A stretch of DNA of 50,096 bases from contig BBXU01000611.1 in the NCBI GenBank assembly GCA_001598975.1, positions 1 through 50,096 on the forward strand. The letters run 5' to 3'. Origin of the DNA: Parachlorella kessleri (lineage: Eukaryota > Chlorophyta > Trebouxiophyceae > Chlorellales > Chlorellaceae). The notes under the pieces were generated by a model that did not search any database, had not been told where the DNA came from, and saw only the letters and a list, made by a program, of their open reading frames with translations. Shown piece after piece: positions 13,578 through 27,300 of this stretch. The stretch's first letter is position 1. Each line of letters begins with the position of its first letter. Both the position numbers and the translations under genes were made by a program.

Positions 13578-16500
13578 ATGGACGGCCCGTCCGCAGCCGA
13601 GAGTACCGGGGTTCCACGGTCATTCCTACGGCCCCCTGCGCTCCGCGTCGAGAACCTGGATGCCTTGGAGTCGCCAGAGTACCCTTCAGTGGACACGCCT
13701 CGCTCCCCGGGCCTTGGCAGCGGGCTCGCTGCCCTGCCCACCTCGCCCAGCCAGAGAAAGACCAAGTCCAGGGCAGCCCACGCCTTTTATAGGAGCGGCT
13801 CATTCACCTCCCGCAACTCTCTCAAGGACAGCAAGGTGAAGCCAGCCGGGTTGGTGGCTGGGGAGGTGCTATGTAGTAGCATGCAGCAGACGCTGACTGT
13901 TCAGCTCCCTTATGGATTCGTCATTTAGGTGGCCCTGGATGTCATGGGGCAGCCAGATAGAGGCAGGGGCTTTCCTTGCCCAACGTAACACGCAGGTCCT
14001 GGCAGCCCCAACTCACAGATGCTGCGCTCCATCTTGCAATATAGTGGCTCACCTAAGCCCCTTGTCACCCACGCTGCAGGTGTTGATGGTGTCGGGCATC
14101 AAGCGCAGCGAGAGCCTGCTGCAGCCCGACCTCTTCCGCTACCACAACCACTTTGAGTTCCTGGGCCTCCTGGGGCGCACCCACCTCAGCGAGGTGAGAC
14201 TGTCCACTCCCTCCAAGGGGGGCCCAGTGCAGCTGCCTACCATAGAGGTACAGCTTCCTTTTTCTGTTTAACCAAGGGAGTGGATAGAGTAGCTAAGAGT
14301 TAAGGCAGCTCACGGGGGTTTGGGGTTGCAGCTTACAGCAGTTGTGTCCCTGGGCTTGAGGAAGCACTACAGTAGATGGGCAACAGCGAGCACTTCTCAG
14401 CTAGTGGCGTACGTGCCCCCTAGAGAAGCCCACGCCCCACAGCCAGACCTTCTTGGGGCCAAGGACCTGGTGTACAACGTGTTTCTGTCTTGGATGATGA
14501 CTCTGTAGGTGTTCAAGGTTAGGCACAGGCAGACAGGGGAGCTGTTTGCCGTCAAGCGCTCTCGCAGGCGTTTCAAGTCCAAGCTGCACCGCGAGAGGTG
14601 AGGTCGGGGTGCAGGGCATGGGGAGAAGTTCACGGCCGCAGCCAGTCTAGCATTTAAAAGGGTTCCTCCCACTGTGGGAGGTTCCTGGGGCTGCAGATAG
14701 GAGTAGCTAGCCGCGAATGACAGTGGGAAGGCCTTTAATGCAGAACCTAGGGCCTATAGTGATTCATGGTCCACATCCATCATTGTCATCGTGCTTCAGA
14801 GTCTCATATCAACACATGTGAGCGACCTGCTTCTTATGCAATGGCGTGCCTACTCCTTTCACTAACAGGCCTCGCCCTCCCTGGCTGCAGGTGCTTGCGG
14901 GAGATCAGTGCCGTCTCAGCGCTGCCTGCCCACCCCAACATCGTGGGGCAGTACAGGGCCTGGCAGGAGGGCGGGCACTTCTACATCCAGATGGATCTTT
15001 GTGACGGCGGCTCCCTACACCAGCTCATTGCCGCGGTGAGTGTGCACAGGTTTGACTGGTGCTTTGCAATGAGTATTACGATGCCCTTAGGAGTAGCCGT
15101 TGTGCTTTGTTGGGAGTGTTTGGCAGGGCAACTCCATCGCCAGCCTAGTGTATGTAGCAATTGCATACTGGACCACATTGAACTCAGTGGCATGCATGGA
15201 GAGCAACACTGGGTTAGGAATTCCGTGAAGATAGATGCAGCCATGACACGAACACTGCCGTTGTATGGATTGTGGCATCCACCCCATTGCTTTCTCTGCC
15301 GCTGCCTGTTGGGCAGCGCTTGCTGAGAGGAAGGCAGGTGAGGCACCGAGAGGGCTGTGTTGGAGGCGGACGGGGGTGTGGCCTGTACTTCCGGCAACCA
15401 GTGACTGTGCTGAGTCACGCTTAGTATCCCTACCTGCTTCTACAGGCTGAGGCCGAGGGCAGCCTACTGAGTGAAGAAGAGGTGTGGACGGTTGCTTGGG
15501 AGGTGGCAAGCGGGCTGCATTTCCTGCACAGCAACGGGGTGCTTCACCTGGACATTAAGCCAGAGAACATTTACAGGTACCTAGCTGGCCAGTGACTGCC
15601 TGGACTCTCCTGCGCTCAAAACTTCATTTCGTATAAAGAGGTTTTTGCTGTGTGTGGGGATGGACAGTTCCTGCCCCTGTGTGAGCCAGGATCCATCCAA
15701 GATTCAGGTTGCATGAGGGAATTGCCAAGCAGCTTCCATGCCAGTGTCTGGGCCTTGCGTCTCGCTGCACAACCCTGGGCAGTGAACTTAGACATGTTGC
15801 CGAAATATCGTGCCACCCAATGGTATCACTGAAGACACTGCCAAGGTTGCTGCTGCAGGGACAGTGCGGGTGCCTGCCAGATAGGAGATTTTGGGCTGGC
15901 AGTGAGCTCCCAAGCAACAGTGAGTGGTGCACACAGGGTGGCTTGCATAGAGGTAGCTGCACTATGCCTCTTGCATAGAGTGCTCTTCTGGTAGTTCTTC
16001 CTAAGACGAGCTCCCATGACACCCATTCTTGGTACGAGGCAGTGCCACCAAACCCTCATGCTATGTCTCTGGGAGGAGTTCTGTGAAGGATGCTTGAATC
16101 CGTCACTTTGCTTATACTCTGTTTCTCGGCTCGGTGGCGCAGGAGTGGTGGGAGGAGGGCGACGGGGACTATGTGGCCCCAGAGCTGCTACGGGCTCAGG
16201 GATCGCCCTCCCCCGCAGCAGATGTGTATAGCCTGGGTGCCACCCTCTACGAGTGTGCAACAGGTGAGAGGCACCACAAGCACAAGCCACTGACTGGCTC
16301 ATTGTAGGGTTTGCCAGTGACGTGCACTGTGTACCCTGTGAACACATGCTTACCACTGCTGGGCGCCGAGGTGGCTCACTCGTAGCGCGCTTGGTTATTT
16401 CAACTGGGGTCCCGGTGCTGCAGGGCTGCCCTACGTGCCAGCCACAGGACTGGCTGACACCTGAGCTCATACTATATCTGTGCAGGCAGCAAGCTGTCCC

Positions 16501-19500
16501 AGGTGCTTCATGGTGGCGGCCTGGCCTGTGACGCCTCCCTGCCCGGCCGCAGTCTCGCGCTGCAGGAGCTGCTGCGCTGGATGCTGCAACCCGACCCAGC
16601 CCGGCGCCCCAGCGCCGCCCAGGTGCTGAACTATGTGGCACAGCAGGGTGCGGTGCTGCTAGAGGCGTCAGCAGCGGCGGCTGCCGCCGCTGCTGCAGCA
16701 GTTCCTGCCGGCACGGCGGGATGCACCGCGGCTGCCGGCACGGAGGCCGATTCCGCCGCCAAGGCCCCAACGCCCTTTGCGTCGCCATCGGTTGCGACGC
16801 TGTTTGCTGCCACGGGGCTGGACAGCCTGTTAGCCTCACCCTTTGCTCAGCACCAGCGGCAGGCGTCGCTGGATGAGGGCGGCGCCGACTCTGAGCAGCG
16901 GCCCCAGGAGGAGGGAGCTGGGCGGGTGCCCCCCTGCCCCTTCCTGGAGCTGTCACAGGAGTCTAGTGGTGAGGGCGATGCCGTGGCGGGTGCACCCCAC
17001 GCCTCTCAGGACCAGCAGAGGTGCCACGAGGAGGACAATCAGCTGGGTGGAGGCGGCTTCAGCTTTGCCCCGCTTCCCCACCCGCCTGCCTCAACCATGA
17101 AGGCTCGGCCCACTGGCTGGCCGCACAAGCAGCAGCATCGGCAACAGCCGCCTCCCCTGCAAGACGACTCTGGCGCGGAGAACGGCGGCTCGGCAGCTGC
17201 CACACCCCTTGTGAAGCCGATCTCTGGCCGCAGGAAGTTCGCCCGCGGCATCGGCGGGCCCTCTGCCGCCGCCCGAAGGGCCGCGGCAGCAGTGGGTGGT
17301 GGCCTCCAGCGGTGGGTTCCCTCCCTGTCACCCCTCATGTCTGAGGGTGCCCTGACACCTGGCGCCCTTGCCAGGCTCTCCCCATTCTCTTCCCTCAAAC
17401 CCGCCCGGGGCAGTGCCGGCCTGGACTTCTCTGCTGCTCTGGGCGAGGCTGCAGGCCCGCCCTTTGCCGCCGTCCCAAGCCCTGCTGCAGCTGGCGGTGG
17501 CAGCAGGGGTGCTGGCAGCCGCTCTGTCATCATCCCAGGCTCCGCTTCCCACTCTGGCAGCGGCACTCCGGCCATTTCGCCTGCTCTAAGCCCCACAGGC
17601 GCAGAGGCAGCAGGCTCCCTGCTGCCAGGGAGCGGCGCTGCTGGCGGCAGTGGCGCTGTGCTGCGGGGCAGCACGGACAGCAGGGAGGGGTGGCACCTGC
17701 GCCGCCGAGACCTGGTGTCCCCGGACAGTGATGCCCTGGCACGTAAGTGTTGATAGGGGTGGTATGTATTTTGGGGGGGAACATGATAACAACTTGCTTC
17801 CTGCCTTACACCTGCCTTGACTTGTCCGTTTCGTGGTACTGGTTGTGAGGCTGCGCTCCTGCTGCTTTGCGAAGGCCGCTAAGGACTGCGAGTGGCCTGC
17901 TGGGCCCCCAGCTTCACGTGCAGCTTGTCACGATGGGGCCAGGGTATAGGAGAATGCCCTGAAATGATAATGCAACTAAAAGTGCCATGCTTACCTATGC
18001 GTACCTCGCCTCCCAATATGCAGGGTCAGAGTCTGAGATGGGCTACAGCTTCAGCTGCGGCACTGGTGGCAGCGTGTCCAGCTTGGATTTCATGGATACC
18101 CAGCCCCCCACCCAGCCTGACTCGCCAGGTAGGCAGCGGTGGTTGATGCCGGTGGGTGACAATGGGTGTACGCCTTCCTGCTTTCATCACACCCACCCAA
18201 CGGTCGCCACGCCATGACCTGAGAATGCTGCTGTGTCATGTTGTCCACTGGTACAGTGCACATGCTGCGCATTTAGGCTAACGCTCTGCTGCCCGCCGCA
18301 CCCTGCCTGGTCCTGCAGAATTCCAGTCTGCTGCCCCCGCCTCCTCTGCCGCACTCGACGCGGCCCAGGCAACTCCCGAGCTCTTCCTGCGCGCTCTCGC
18401 GCCACCTGGTGGCGCCCTCGCTGCCGCGGCAACCGCCGCCATCATTGCGGGGCCGTCGCCGGCCGCTGCAGGGACATCTGGAGAGGCTGCGTACGAGGGA
18501 GAGGAGGATGGGGAGGGTCTTGATGGCCAGGGCCTGCCTGGCTCCGGGTCTGGCCCCCTGGTGAATGCCCTGGCCTGGGACCTCCACACCTCCCCAGAGT
18601 TCCTCATGCAGCTGCCACCCGGCTCGCCAGCATCGCCCTCCTCCAATACCGAAGGTGCGCCGGACGAAGCCAGTGCCACTGCGGGCCATGCTTCCCTAGG
18701 GCTGCATGCTCTCAGGATGTCCGTCAAGGCAGGAAAGGCTCTGACGCCACTGGTGCCTGCTTGGCAAGTTGTTCCTACCTTGGGCTAGCCTGCGCGCTTT
18801 GAGAACCATACCCCTTCTGGGCGGCTTGATTGCCTCATGGGGCCAAGCATGCGAGGTAGTACATGTCCTGGTCTGGCTTGCCAACCTGGCTCGTTACAAC
18901 TCCTCTAAGCACTGCACCACTGCGCCCCCTCCCTCCTTCCCCCGCCGCAGATTCCCTGCCCTCCCGCAGCTTCAGCAGCATCCGGCGATTCCCCACGCTG
19001 GATTCCATGGGCGCCATGCAGCTGGACGCGCCCTGCCCCTCCCCAGCGCCGCCCCTCAAGGCCGCGCAGCGCGACGCAGCATGCGCAGCAGGGGGTGCTG
19101 GCTTCGCCAGGATGGGCCGCCTCAGCTCTTTCTCATCTGTACCTCACAGGTAAGGGTATAACCGTATCAACGATTTGGTGGAGGTGGTATAGATTTTTAT
19201 TATTGTATGGGGTAGCCTTGGGCCAAGGGGTTTTACTTTGGCAATCATGGACTTGTATCACAGAATGCTGTGGTTTGCGCTCCGCTCTCTGCCTGCTGGC
19301 CTGCCATCTGCCTTGTGCTTGCCTCACTATGCTGGCAATGATTTCCTTCCGGTGACAGTCTTGAGTCCGTTCTTGCCGCAGGCTCACCAGCACGTTCTCG
19401 CTGCCGCCGGCGCCCAATGCCAGTGGGAAAGCCCAGCAGGCACAGCAGCAAGGCCACCACGCCCGCAAGCGGCCGCTGTCCCGCCACAACTCGCGCCGCG

Positions 19501-20018
19501 GCCTCATGGCTGCGCTGTCCCGAGAAGGGTCCCTCACGGGGTCAATCGACCTGGGGCCCCAGGCGGCCCCTCCCCTGAGGCAGCGCAAGGACCTTGCCAC
19601 GAATGGTTCTGGTGGTGTGGCAGGCGGCTTTGCAGCTGCAGATCCAGAGCAGCTGCGCCAGCGGCTGCGGCTGCAGCAGCAACAGCAGGCTGGGGAGGGG
19701 CATGTGCCTGCAGCCCCAGCTTTCCAAGACATGTGGGCCCAACCCATGGGCGGCGGCAGTCATGGCGGCATACACCCCGTGGCCAGCAGCAGCTGCGAGC
19801 CTGCGAGGCATTGCCACCCTCTGTCGCCCTCAGCGCCGCTGCACAGCTTGGTGGCGGCGGCGGTGGCTGCTGCCGAGGCCGGGCAAGAAGGCTGTGGGCT
19901 TGGCGGAGCAGTGCCGGTGGAGCCGCAGGGGTTGTTTGCCTTCTCGCCGCTGCGCGGCTGTGGAGAGGGTCTCACGGGGATGACTCTCAGCGATGGCAGC
20001 AGCGGGCAGCGATGCTGA
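13578..20018 (+). CDS. WEE1: WEE1-like protein kinase with long C-terminal extension
   Basis: WEE1-family kinases restrain mitosis by phosphorylating the inhibitory Tyr of CDK1. Twelve exons join in phase to 1144 aa: 13578-13835, 14080-14193, 14509-14597, 14891-15035, 15446-15576, 15859-15901, 16143-16263, 16486-17742, 18024-18128, 18319-18654, 18951-19149, 19382-20018. After a Ser/Pro-rich N terminus and the RYHNHFEFLGLLG lead-in, the kinase domain spans about 110-350: Lys140 (FAVKRS), Glu158, LCDGGSL hinge, HLDIKPEN (236-243; the acidic-loop form typical of Wee1/Myt1), DFG (256-258), APE (272-274) and a final RRPSA. The glycine loop reads GRTHLSEV, so only its first Gly remains. About 800 residues follow the kinase domain, rich in Ser, Pro, Ala, Gly and Gln with many S/T-P sites; higher-plant WEE1 lacks such a tail. 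Myt1 is the alternative, but I see no membrane segment. Confidence 0.88.
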
Positions 20019-20892
20019 GCACCCGGGTGGTCACCAGTGTGCTCACAGTGCGTCTCAACGAGTGAAATTGCCTCTGGACAGTGTAGCTGCGTAGCCTGCT
20101 TCCGTGCAGAGACCCCCACACAGAGCAGCGTGGCATGTGTGCACGTAGAACCAGGCTTTGAAGTCCCCTGGGGGGGTTGGTTGTTGCTTGAATTATGTTG
20201 AACAGTTTCCAGTTGCTGGTAGAAATGAAGACCGGCTCTCTCTTTGCTGCCCCAGATTGCCTTGGGCAGCCAGCTATGCCCAGTTGCTAAGCAACCCGTT
20301 TTTCCTATTGAGGGCGGCTGACTTCCATGCCAGTTGTCTGACAAGATACTTTCCAAGTCAGCGGTGAGCTTGCCATAGCCCTTCTCTGAACGGAGCGTTT
20401 TCATGTGGGGAGCCAAGTCACTATTAATCTGCTGTAGAGTAGGCGCATCTTCGAGCATTTATGTAGATTAGCTTCGGGCATTCTTAGCTGACGAGCAGGA
20501 AGCAGACAGTCAGGGCTTTTTGATTGGCAGCACAGTTGCTTCTGAACATGATCGTCTGGCTGAAGTCATACCCTACTATCAATCTCTCCTAGGACTCTTC
20601 CGCATCTGCTGACTTTACATTTGGCAAGTTCTTCTTACATGCGTGCCTGCTGTCCATCTGTTAGAGCCTGCATGCTCCATACCGTAGGAACATTGTTTGC
20701 ATAGACCTGGGTTATGGGGCTTGCCCTGTAACTGCTTTGTGGTTGATGCTATCGTGGCTGTAATAGCCGCTGCAAATGAGTCAGTGCTTGACTGCGTTCA
20801 GTCTATTGTGGTGATAGTCTTCAAATGGCCGAGCATCTCTGCATGCTAATCAAGCTCGGTCCAACCTGTCTATGCCCATATATTCATTCATC

Positions 20893-20897
20893 TGTAA
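20893..20897 (+). promoter_or_regulatory. Candidate TGTAA poly(A) signal for WEE1
   Basis: TGTAA in ATCTGTAAAATA, about 875 bases after the WEE1 stop. Alternatives in the same orientation lie at 20727-20731 and 20759-20763. Confidence 0.4.
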
Positions 20898-21019
20898 AAT
20901 ACCCATGCCTAAGTGGCCATACCCAGCCAGGTGAGCGCCTTGCCGGCTGAGCGTTCACGTCTGCATCCCTACGACTCATTTGTTTGACACCTCTTGCCTG
21001 CATGAGCAGCCACTGCATG

Positions 21020-21024
21020 TTACA
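21020..21024 (-). promoter_or_regulatory. Candidate TGTAA poly(A) signal for the membrane protein gene
   Basis: TTACA on the plus strand, about 356 bases past the minus-strand stop codon at 21380. Confidence 0.5.
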
Positions 21025-21379
21025 AAGCACACACTTCTTCCATTGAACAATGCTGCCATGGGGCACCATAGGGAACTGGGCTGGTGGGAATAGACAAACC
21101 AAAATTTTTCAAGCTATAGCTACTACAAAGGGGACCCCCTCAGCCCCCGCTCCAATAAAGTGCTCGCACCCTAGCTGGCACCATCTTTCACAAAGGTGTG
21201 GTTCCAAAAAAGAGACTGCTCCGACTCCAATGAACACAGTGCAAAGTATTGAAGACGGTACATACTGCACCCGCAGCCAGTTCTTGGCCTAGCAAACCTG
21301 CGGGCTGCACACCCGCTCGTGTAATGAGCATGCACCCGCCCATTGACAAGTCCCACATACGACTCCATAACACGCGTCC

Positions 21380-24300
21380 TCAGCTGGCATAGCGCACATA
21401 TCGCTGGGCATTACGCCCCAGCCCCCTGACCACCACCGCCGGCAGCTGCCACGCACTCAGTGCCCCACTGCGAGCGCCCCGCTCCACCCACCACCGCCTC
21501 CACTTAGTCCCAAAGTGGTCGGCCCACCAGGCCCGACAGCGGGGGCTCAGCCGGCAGGCCCACACCACCAACGCTGTCCCCACAACCAATGCCGCGGCGC
21601 CGGGTAGCAGTAGAAAGAGGGGGTTGAACAAAGGGCCGCCATTGTCGGGCCAGTGCTCGACGGCAGCGGGGGTGCCGCTTTGCACCGTGACGTCCAGCGT
21701 CTGCAGGGGCCACAAAGGGCAGGGTGCAGCATGAAGTAAACACCCAACTTAGCAGCTGAGGCCACACCTCGTCACACAGCATAAGGGTTGACGCACGCAG
21801 AGGCAGCTCACAAGAGCGGAGCAACATCATAGCCAGCGACCCTTGCTCTCAGTGTACCTATCCCAACAGGTTGGTGTCGAGAGGCAAAGCGGGTGCCAGG
21901 CCCTGGAGCACACTGCCCCCTCAAGCCTCCTCCCACCACCCACGCCCACCCCCTACTGACCTGCGTGGTGCGGCCAAAGAACCTATCGGGGTCCTGGCTG
22001 AGCAGCTCCATGGGCTTGTCGGCTGAGAGCTTCTGAACCTCCAGCGCCGCCGCTATGTCGTCCTCTGCACAGCACACCCACGCCACAACCTCACAGCAGA
22101 GCAGAGCACAAGGGGCAGGCTCGCCCGAACGTTGAGCGTCCGGGGACCGCTGCGATGCCAACCCCTGTGTCGCAGCTGTCCCCAACTTAATGGAGGTTGT
22201 CAGGTGCATGCAGTCCCTGCGCCTCTAGCCCCTGCTCATGTCAGCCGCTCCAAAGAGCCAGCCAGCCAGCCAGCCAGCGATGTCTATAAAATTATGCCTA
22301 CCACCCGGGTGTGTTGCTAACAAAGTCGTCCTCACACCATTCCACACCTGTTGCTCCGGCGGGTAGGTCCACTCCTAGGGCTGCCGTGACATTAGCCTGG
22401 AGCACCCTCCTGGACGAGGTAGTCCTGCAGCAATACACACAGCGGCAGTGTGAAGTCACGATCTCTCCACCGCATTCCCCTGCGAAATGGCAGAGCAGCA
22501 GGCAAAGCCAACAACCATGCCAGCACCCACGGAACAAAAGGCACACCCAGCCAACCCTCTAACAAAAGTAGAGTGACTGACAGCATGGCAGGCAGTTGAG
22601 CAGGCAGCAGGCACTGGCCTGGGCGTCGTCATTTAAATAATTTGTCAATCAATTCTGGTGGGAAGGCATATGACATGAAGGGGTCAGACAGCAATTTGGC
22701 GAGTGCCAGCTGCGTCAACCATTTATTTACTAAGGGAGGAGGCACTGGCCTGGAGGTGGTCTCCACGGCAACGTCCTGCAGCGAGATGTTGAAGGCGGAG
22801 GCCGTGTCTGACTGGAGCAGGCTGCCCACCAGCTGCTCCATGGGCCCATCCACCCCGCTCTGCACGAATGTACATGAGCCCACAGGTTTATTTGTCGCTT
22901 TTCCAAAGGCAGTGCATATTTTGCCAGCAGTTCATGAAGGCCGGCAACCGGACCTTCAACAGCAGCATGACCGCCCACACCAGCAACTACCAAGGAGAAG
23001 AGGCTCGAGAGCAACATAGAACATAGGGATGAGACGACGGACAGCGCTCGAGGGCTCCCAAGGGCTGTCACATCAACATTAGTTTGAAGCCGTATGAATA
23101 ACACGGACAGCCTGTCGTGAGTTGCCTCTATTGCACCTTTAGCCAGGGTCCCTACATAATCCTCTCAATGCCATCAGACTCTTTTCAAGCTCGTGGCGGC
23201 CACTTGCCTTGATCACCACCTCCTGTGGGTCCAGGCCTGACAGCACGACATTGAAGGACACCAGCACCGCATACCTGCACATCGCACTAGGAAGACACAC
23301 ATTGCACATGTAGGAGCTGCAGAGTTCCCTGACTACTACTGCTGCCTTAAAGCGCAACCAGAGCAGCAGCACCTGCTTCGCAATCGGACTAAACTGGCGT
23401 TGATGGCATGTGGGCGCAGTACAAGCACATGCCCCTACGCACGTCCTTCACTGCCCAAGGGTGCTGCGGGGCGCAATCAGCAGCAATAGCAGTGGCACCT
23501 CCACCCGTCCTTGCTACATTTTCTACACATGCGAGATTGCCCCCCCATCCACCCGCCCAGCCGTCCACCCACCTCTGCGAGTAGTCCACCGCAGGCGTGG
23601 CTCTCACGCCGCATGCTGCCTGCCCGTCCTCTGTGTTGGTCCAGTTGGCAGGGCACATGCGGCACAGAAAGGACTCGGCCTCCGGCGCGTACGTGCCCGC
23701 AATGCAATGCTTGCAGGCGGAGGAGCCCCAGGAGTATGCGTAGCTGCCAGGCTTGCAGGGCAGGCATGCCGTGGACTGGGCCTGCAGCAGCAGGGGCGGG
23801 GTCTCGATGTGTCGAGAGGCTTTTGGCAGGGGGCCTAGCCCATGCCGTCCCTGTGCCAACTGCCATGCCTTCATGAGCACCATAGCAGGCGAAATTTTTG
23901 TTCTGACGCCGAACCATACCCAAGAAACCGTCTGACAAGAATCCGTTGGACAAGGCATCCAGCCCCCACCTCTGCAGCGTAGGTGCCAGGCGGGCACATG
24001 GTGCAGCTGGAGGCGTTAATCGCCCCACTGGCCCAGCCAGTGGGGCAGATGGTGCACACGGGCTCCCTGGCAGGGGGCGTGGGCCACCCTGCATGTGTTC
24101 CAGCCAACTGCCAACCATCAGCAGGCCAAAGAGTGACACACTTGGTGAGCAGTCAACAGCAGCGGAGGAAGCGGCACGGGCAACACCACCCATATGTAAA
24201 CCTGCCGGGTCGCTCACAGTTGATTACGACCGCATGCCTCCCACAACTAGCCTGCCCACCTCTCCTCTGCTGCTCCTCCAAGCTGACAGGCGCCTCATAC

Positions 24301-27300
24301 TTCACCGCCTCCACACTGCTCTTCCCTGAACTGTTGCCACTGCTGCCTACAGAGATGGAGCTGGCAGCAGCCGCGCCCTGCTGCGAGGCCACGGCTGGTG
24401 CCGACGGCAACCGGTGCAGGGCAACAAGATAGCTATTTGAGGTCACACCGTCCTCCGCTATGACCACAACCTGCAAAGGGCGGAAACAAAGGACGGCAGC
24501 AAGCTCTCAGCGATCCAGAAAGGGTAGGGACATGCCCCCAAGCTAGATGGTTTACACTGGGTTGCGACATTGCATGGGCCATTACTGATTGAGGTGAGCA
24601 GGCCAACACCAAACCTCCTCTACACTTCAGCCTTCAAACCAGTTCAGCTACCACAAGGCACAATTACTCACAGCCATAAGGCTGTGCCTACAGTGCTAGG
24701 TGCCAGCCACATGGCTCTGTTTTAAATTAGACGATAGCACAAGGTCTATGTCTACCTGGATGTCGATCTCCGCGCCAGGCTTCAACTTCATAAAGAAGGC
24801 GGCAGGCAGGAAAGAAATTTCGCTATTCGTCGCCCTACACATTAAGGAAATGTCAGCCGCTGCTCGGTCGAGTAGCTCAAGTGCAACATGCCCTTCGCTC
24901 CGAATTGGGCACCTATGCATGCATGCGAACGTAATGCCAGCCTCGGCACGGCTCAGGCGATCTTGTTCCTTACTTCCATGAGCACGGACATTTGAGATAA
25001 CTAGGAGCAAGTCCAATAAGTGTGCTGCTGGCTCAAGCACATGACGGGTGTTGACAAGCCCCGCCTCAAGCCAAGGTGCCACCCGGCTCTTGTCAGACTC
25101 ACATTGTACTGCCCACGGCGGGCGCCGTCGTGTCCTCTGCCTGAGACGCCGCAAGGTCGCTGCCCCTAGACAGCACCTGCCCATTGACCTCCACTCGGAC
25201 ACCCTCTGTGGGTACTAGAAGTGTGGGTGTGAGCAGCATCAGGCCCGCATCATAAGACACATTGTAGCTCATCTTTGCGCCTGCAGTACCCAGGCAGCGA
25301 GGGTTGAGGCTTCCAGTAGCTGTACGCTGGTCCAACCAGGGGCACCAGGAGGCATGCTCGCCCCCGACAGACGGCGCACACACGAACATAGATAGGCCCA
25401 TAAAAGGCCGGCGACTCACTTTTACCCAAGAGCTATCTAATTACAAGCCCAGCAGCAGGCCTGGTAGAACGCTAGCACGTTTGCGTTCTAACCCAAGCAT
25501 GGTAGGTGACTGACCAATGTTCACTTGCCTGGCCTACAAAGGTCGGCGGACCGCTGCAGTACTGTTCCATTTCCGTCCCCCAGTTCCAACAGATTCTGCA
25601 GCGACTGCTCTGCAGCATCGACTCGCCCACCAGCCGTGCTGCTGCCACTGCTGCCGGCACCGCTGCTGGTCTCCTCAGCAGCTGGGGGCGCAGGGCTACC
25701 GTACTCCTCCATCTTGAAAGTGACAACACCGCTGTCAGGCCCCTCACTGCTGTTCCAGCTCGGCTTGGCCAGGATGCTCACAACGTTGCCAGAGGCGTTG
25801 CCGCATAGCAGCATGCTGTGGTTGCCGTACCTCAGCGTGACAGAGGCTAGCTGCGCGTGGGAGGGGTCTGCCCTCCGTACGACTGCAAGGCTGTACTGCT
25901 CGGTCTTACTGCTAACGCTTCTGCCGCTGGTTACCATCTGCAGGTACAGACCATGGGGAAGAGAAGATTGGCACCCCACACGGACGCAAACGCACTCAAT
26001 CGACCATTCGCAGCTCCTAGCCTAGCATAGCCTAGAAGGCAATGCAGCCAGCCTGGAACCAAGACAACATTGAGTGCCTTGGAATGTGTCAAATCTTGCC
26101 CAGACTAGGTTCCCACGCATGGCAAAAAACAACTTGGCCATCTCCGCCATACACGCCCAGGGCAGGACGCACCGTGGTGAATGCCATGTCAAACTTGTTC
26201 TGGCCCGGCAACACCACGAGCTGCCAGGCTAGGTATGAGCAGCTGTCCTCCGCTCCACCAGCTGCTGCTGGCGTGACCACAGAGGAGTTTGCTTGCAGAC
26301 CACACCCGCACAGCTTCTGCGCTGTGCTGCCGGCCAGTCGGTTAGCTGTGCCCTGCTGCTCGTTTGACACCTTCACAGTGATAAGGTCCTGCAAGGAAAG
26401 GCATATCAGTACATGTGTGTTCAACAGATATCATGCAACCAACTTGCAACATTACAAGGTGCTGGGTTAGGAGGAAGGAGAGGAGAAGCAGTGCACAAGC
26501 ATTAGACACCACAGGTCTCAAAGGCACCAAACCCTCAGACACAACTCCATGTAGGGGACATGGACAAGCTTCAGCCCCCTTAGGTAGATCACCCAACTCG
26601 GTCCTGCCTGCTTTTGGCACCATGCCGGCAACAACCAAGCCATGGCCTGCACAGTTAGTGGCTCTGTCTTGCACACCCCAATCGTCTTGCGCCATGCAAC
26701 ACTTTCTTAGCCCACCTTGGCATTTTTCACACAGAGAGTTACATTCTCCGCTGTCTCAGCCACCATGGCGCCGTAGGACCGGTTGTGGGCATCCAGGGAT
26801 AGGCGCACAGCTTTGCCATCCAGGGCAAGAAAGAAGTCCTCCACCCCTGCAGCGCGGAAAGGGTAGTCCAGTTGCAACAGATTACTGCGTACAAGCGAGG
26901 CAAGTATTCTTGCTGACTGTGCCATCCTTGAGCTGCAACACTTAAACAACAAGGCTTACATTCCCTGCAGTCGCCCTCCACGTAGACAGCCAGCGCCCGC
27001 TCACAGCCATTTCGATGCACTAAAGACTGGTGAGGTGCCACGGCAGCTGCATGAGCACCAGCTCGCCACCAACTCTGTGCTATGCAAGCCACAGGTCTGG
27101 AGTACGACCGATTCACCCACCTATGAGGAAGCTTGGGTTACTCTGCCGCGCACTACCAGTCTGCCCCTGCTGCTGCGCAGCCTCTACGGAGCCATTGACA
27201 GCTGCCCCTGCCAAGGCTGTGCCAGGCGGGCAGGTGCCCTGTGCCACCCCAAACAGGTGCACGGCCACTGCATCGGTTTGGTTCTGAATTAGCACATCCA

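Larger units (their letters stand above)
20019..21379. other. Convergent 3' untranslated regions
   Basis: WEE1 (plus) and the membrane protein (minus) end towards each other here. Plus-strand TGTAA motifs occur at 20727, 20759 and 20893 and a minus-strand one at 21024-21020, so the two transcripts would end within about 100-300 bases of each other. The region is less GC-rich than the exons. No further gene was recognised. Confidence 0.55.

Noticed and set aside
16370..16430. tRNA-like stretch (GTGGCTCACTCGTAGCGCG ... GGGGTCCC) in a WEE1 intron
   Set aside because: A-box resemblance only; no good B box, anticodon arm or acceptor pairing could be made.
15826..16956. Minus-strand open frame of 376 codons opposite WEE1 exons 6-8
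   Set aside because: It is the shadow of GC-rich WEE1 coding sequence; Arg/Pro/Ala-rich with no domain.
22629..22730. Continuation of membrane-protein exon 14 to a stop at 22629 as the gene's end
   Set aside because: Downstream exons with a membrane helix join in phase, and a GTAAAT donor precedes this stretch; still, the donor is not certain.
22910..23020. Possible extra exon of the membrane protein in this intron
   Set aside because: No frame joined in phase on both sides with plausible splice sites.
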